Positions 5,095 to 5,543 of a stretch of DNA of 5,543 nucleotides are shown here, piece after piece. Source of the DNA: Gammaproteobacteria bacterium RIFCSPLOWO2_02_FULL_56_15 (GTDB lineage Bacteria; Pseudomonadota; Gammaproteobacteria; Eutrophobiales; Eutrophobiaceae); NCBI GenBank assembly GCA_001801825.1, contig MGYR01000185.1, positions 1 through 5,543 on the forward strand. The letters are read 5' to 3'. Both the position numbers and the translations under genes were made by a program. Under the pieces are notes generated by a model, which was given only the letters and a program-made list of their open reading frames with translations, was not told where the DNA came from and did no database searches. Position 1 is the first letter of the stretch, and every line of letters starts with the position of its first letter.

Positions 5095-5543
5095 TCAGTT
5101 GCAGTCAAACACCGCTGCGGCGGCCTTGCCGAGAATCAGGTCGCGCTCCTCGCGGCTGAACTCGATATCGGTTTGCGGATCGTCGAATACCTTCACCCAT
5201 TCCCTGGTGGGCAGGTAATAGGTCGGCAAGGGACGGTCGGAGGCAAAAAAGATCTTGTGCGCGCCTGCCCAGTCGATCATATCGCGCAACCAGTCATAGA
5301 ATTTGGCCGGGTTGATCATGTAGTCAAATTGCCGTATGGATAGATCCATGAAGCAATTGGGGAGGGCGGCACAGGCCAGTCGGCATTGCTCCCAGGATTC
5401 CAGCCCGGCGTGGGCCATGACCATGTTGACCTCGGGGAAGTCTTCCGCGGCGGTGGCGATGGAATTGGGTGAACTCAATTCCCAGTTGAACTCCAGTCCT
5501 CCGCTGTGAAATACGATTGGAACCTTCCACTCGGCGCATTTTT
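5095..5543 (-). CDS. Amidohydrolase-2 family metal-dependent hydrolase/decarboxylase, 5'-truncated
   Basis: The visible 148 residues are the C-terminal half of a TIM-barrel enzyme of the amidohydrolase-2 (ACMSD-like) family, usually about 280-340 residues. The frame is open to the window edge, reading KCAEWKVPIVFHSGG before the internal TTG at 5478, which is a leucine and not the start. Family landmarks appear in order: a metal-ligand His in IVFHSGG (5515-5497), a second His in MVMAHAG (near 5405-5420), the catalytic or metal Asp in FFASDRPLPTYYLP (about 5250-5210), and the closing helix LILGKAAAAVFD. The family includes hydrolases of lactones and C-C bonds as well as non-oxidative decarboxylases of aromatic acids; the substrate cannot be read. 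It is followed on its strand by the GntR/FCD gene, suggesting a substrate-induced catabolic unit. The stop is TGA at 5097-5095. Confidence 0.9.
   Translation of the reverse strand, partial: KCAEWKVPIVFHSGGLEFNWELSSPNSIATAAEDFPEVNMVMAHAGLESWEQCRLACAALPNCFMDLSIRQFDYMINPAKFYDWLRDMIDWAGAHKIFFASDRPLPTYYLPTREWVKVFDDPQTDIEFSREERDLILGKAAAAVFDCN

Noticed and set aside
5476..5478. TTG as start codon of the amidohydrolase
   Set aside because: The upstream codons continue the family fold (VPIVFHSGG includes a metal-ligand His), so the gene extends beyond the window.

Overview
The window looks like a chromosomal segment of a gammaproteobacterium. The clues are a close YqiA-type esterase, a membrane diguanylate cyclase with the DELTGLPGRRALNE signature and a basic insertion near the end of its GGDEF domain (both from memory of these families), and moderate-to-high GC by eye. 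I cannot name a genus. No rRNA, tRNA, CRISPR array, transposase or phage gene is visible.

Layout. Positions 1-2352 (+ strand) hold a tight three-gene run: the C-terminal three quarters or so of a thiamine-diphosphate (ThDP) enzyme of the acetolactate synthase/benzoylformate decarboxylase superfamily, cut by the window start; a small exported single-haem cytochrome c starting 8 or 11 bases after it; and a YqiA-like serine esterase. Positions 2353-2595 are intergenic and carry a 72-bp three-hairpin palindromic repeat. Positions 2596-2868 (+) encode a 90-residue exported coiled-coil protein of unknown role. Positions 2869-3070 are non-coding with inverted repeats. Positions 3071-4291 (+) encode a multi-pass membrane diguanylate cyclase with a GGEEF active site and no RxxD inhibitory site. 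It converges on a minus-strand pair: a GntR/FCD regulator (4981 to 4310) and, upstream of it, the C-terminal half of an amidohydrolase-2 family enzyme cut by the window end (5543 to 5095). The 113-bp gap between these two holds a second palindromic element that shares both terminal motifs with the first.

How the genes may work together (inference). A ThDP carboligase/decarboxylase-type enzyme, an amidohydrolase-2 enzyme (a family of hydrolases and metal-dependent decarboxylases) and an FCD regulator (usually binding small carboxylates) are typical parts of organic-acid or aromatic catabolism and may belong to one pathway, though they lie in two oppositely oriented blocks about 3 kb apart. The cytochrome c suggests that an oxidative step outside the window feeds electrons to the respiratory chain. 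The esterase, coiled-coil protein and diguanylate cyclase between them have no obvious link to that pathway.

The most notable non-genic signal is the pair of palindromic elements at 2384-2455 and about 5013-5089. In the first, the two 29-nt arms differ at five positions, four of which form two compensatory base-pair changes, which suggests the folded form is what is conserved. I see no strong evidence for a wholly new multi-gene system.
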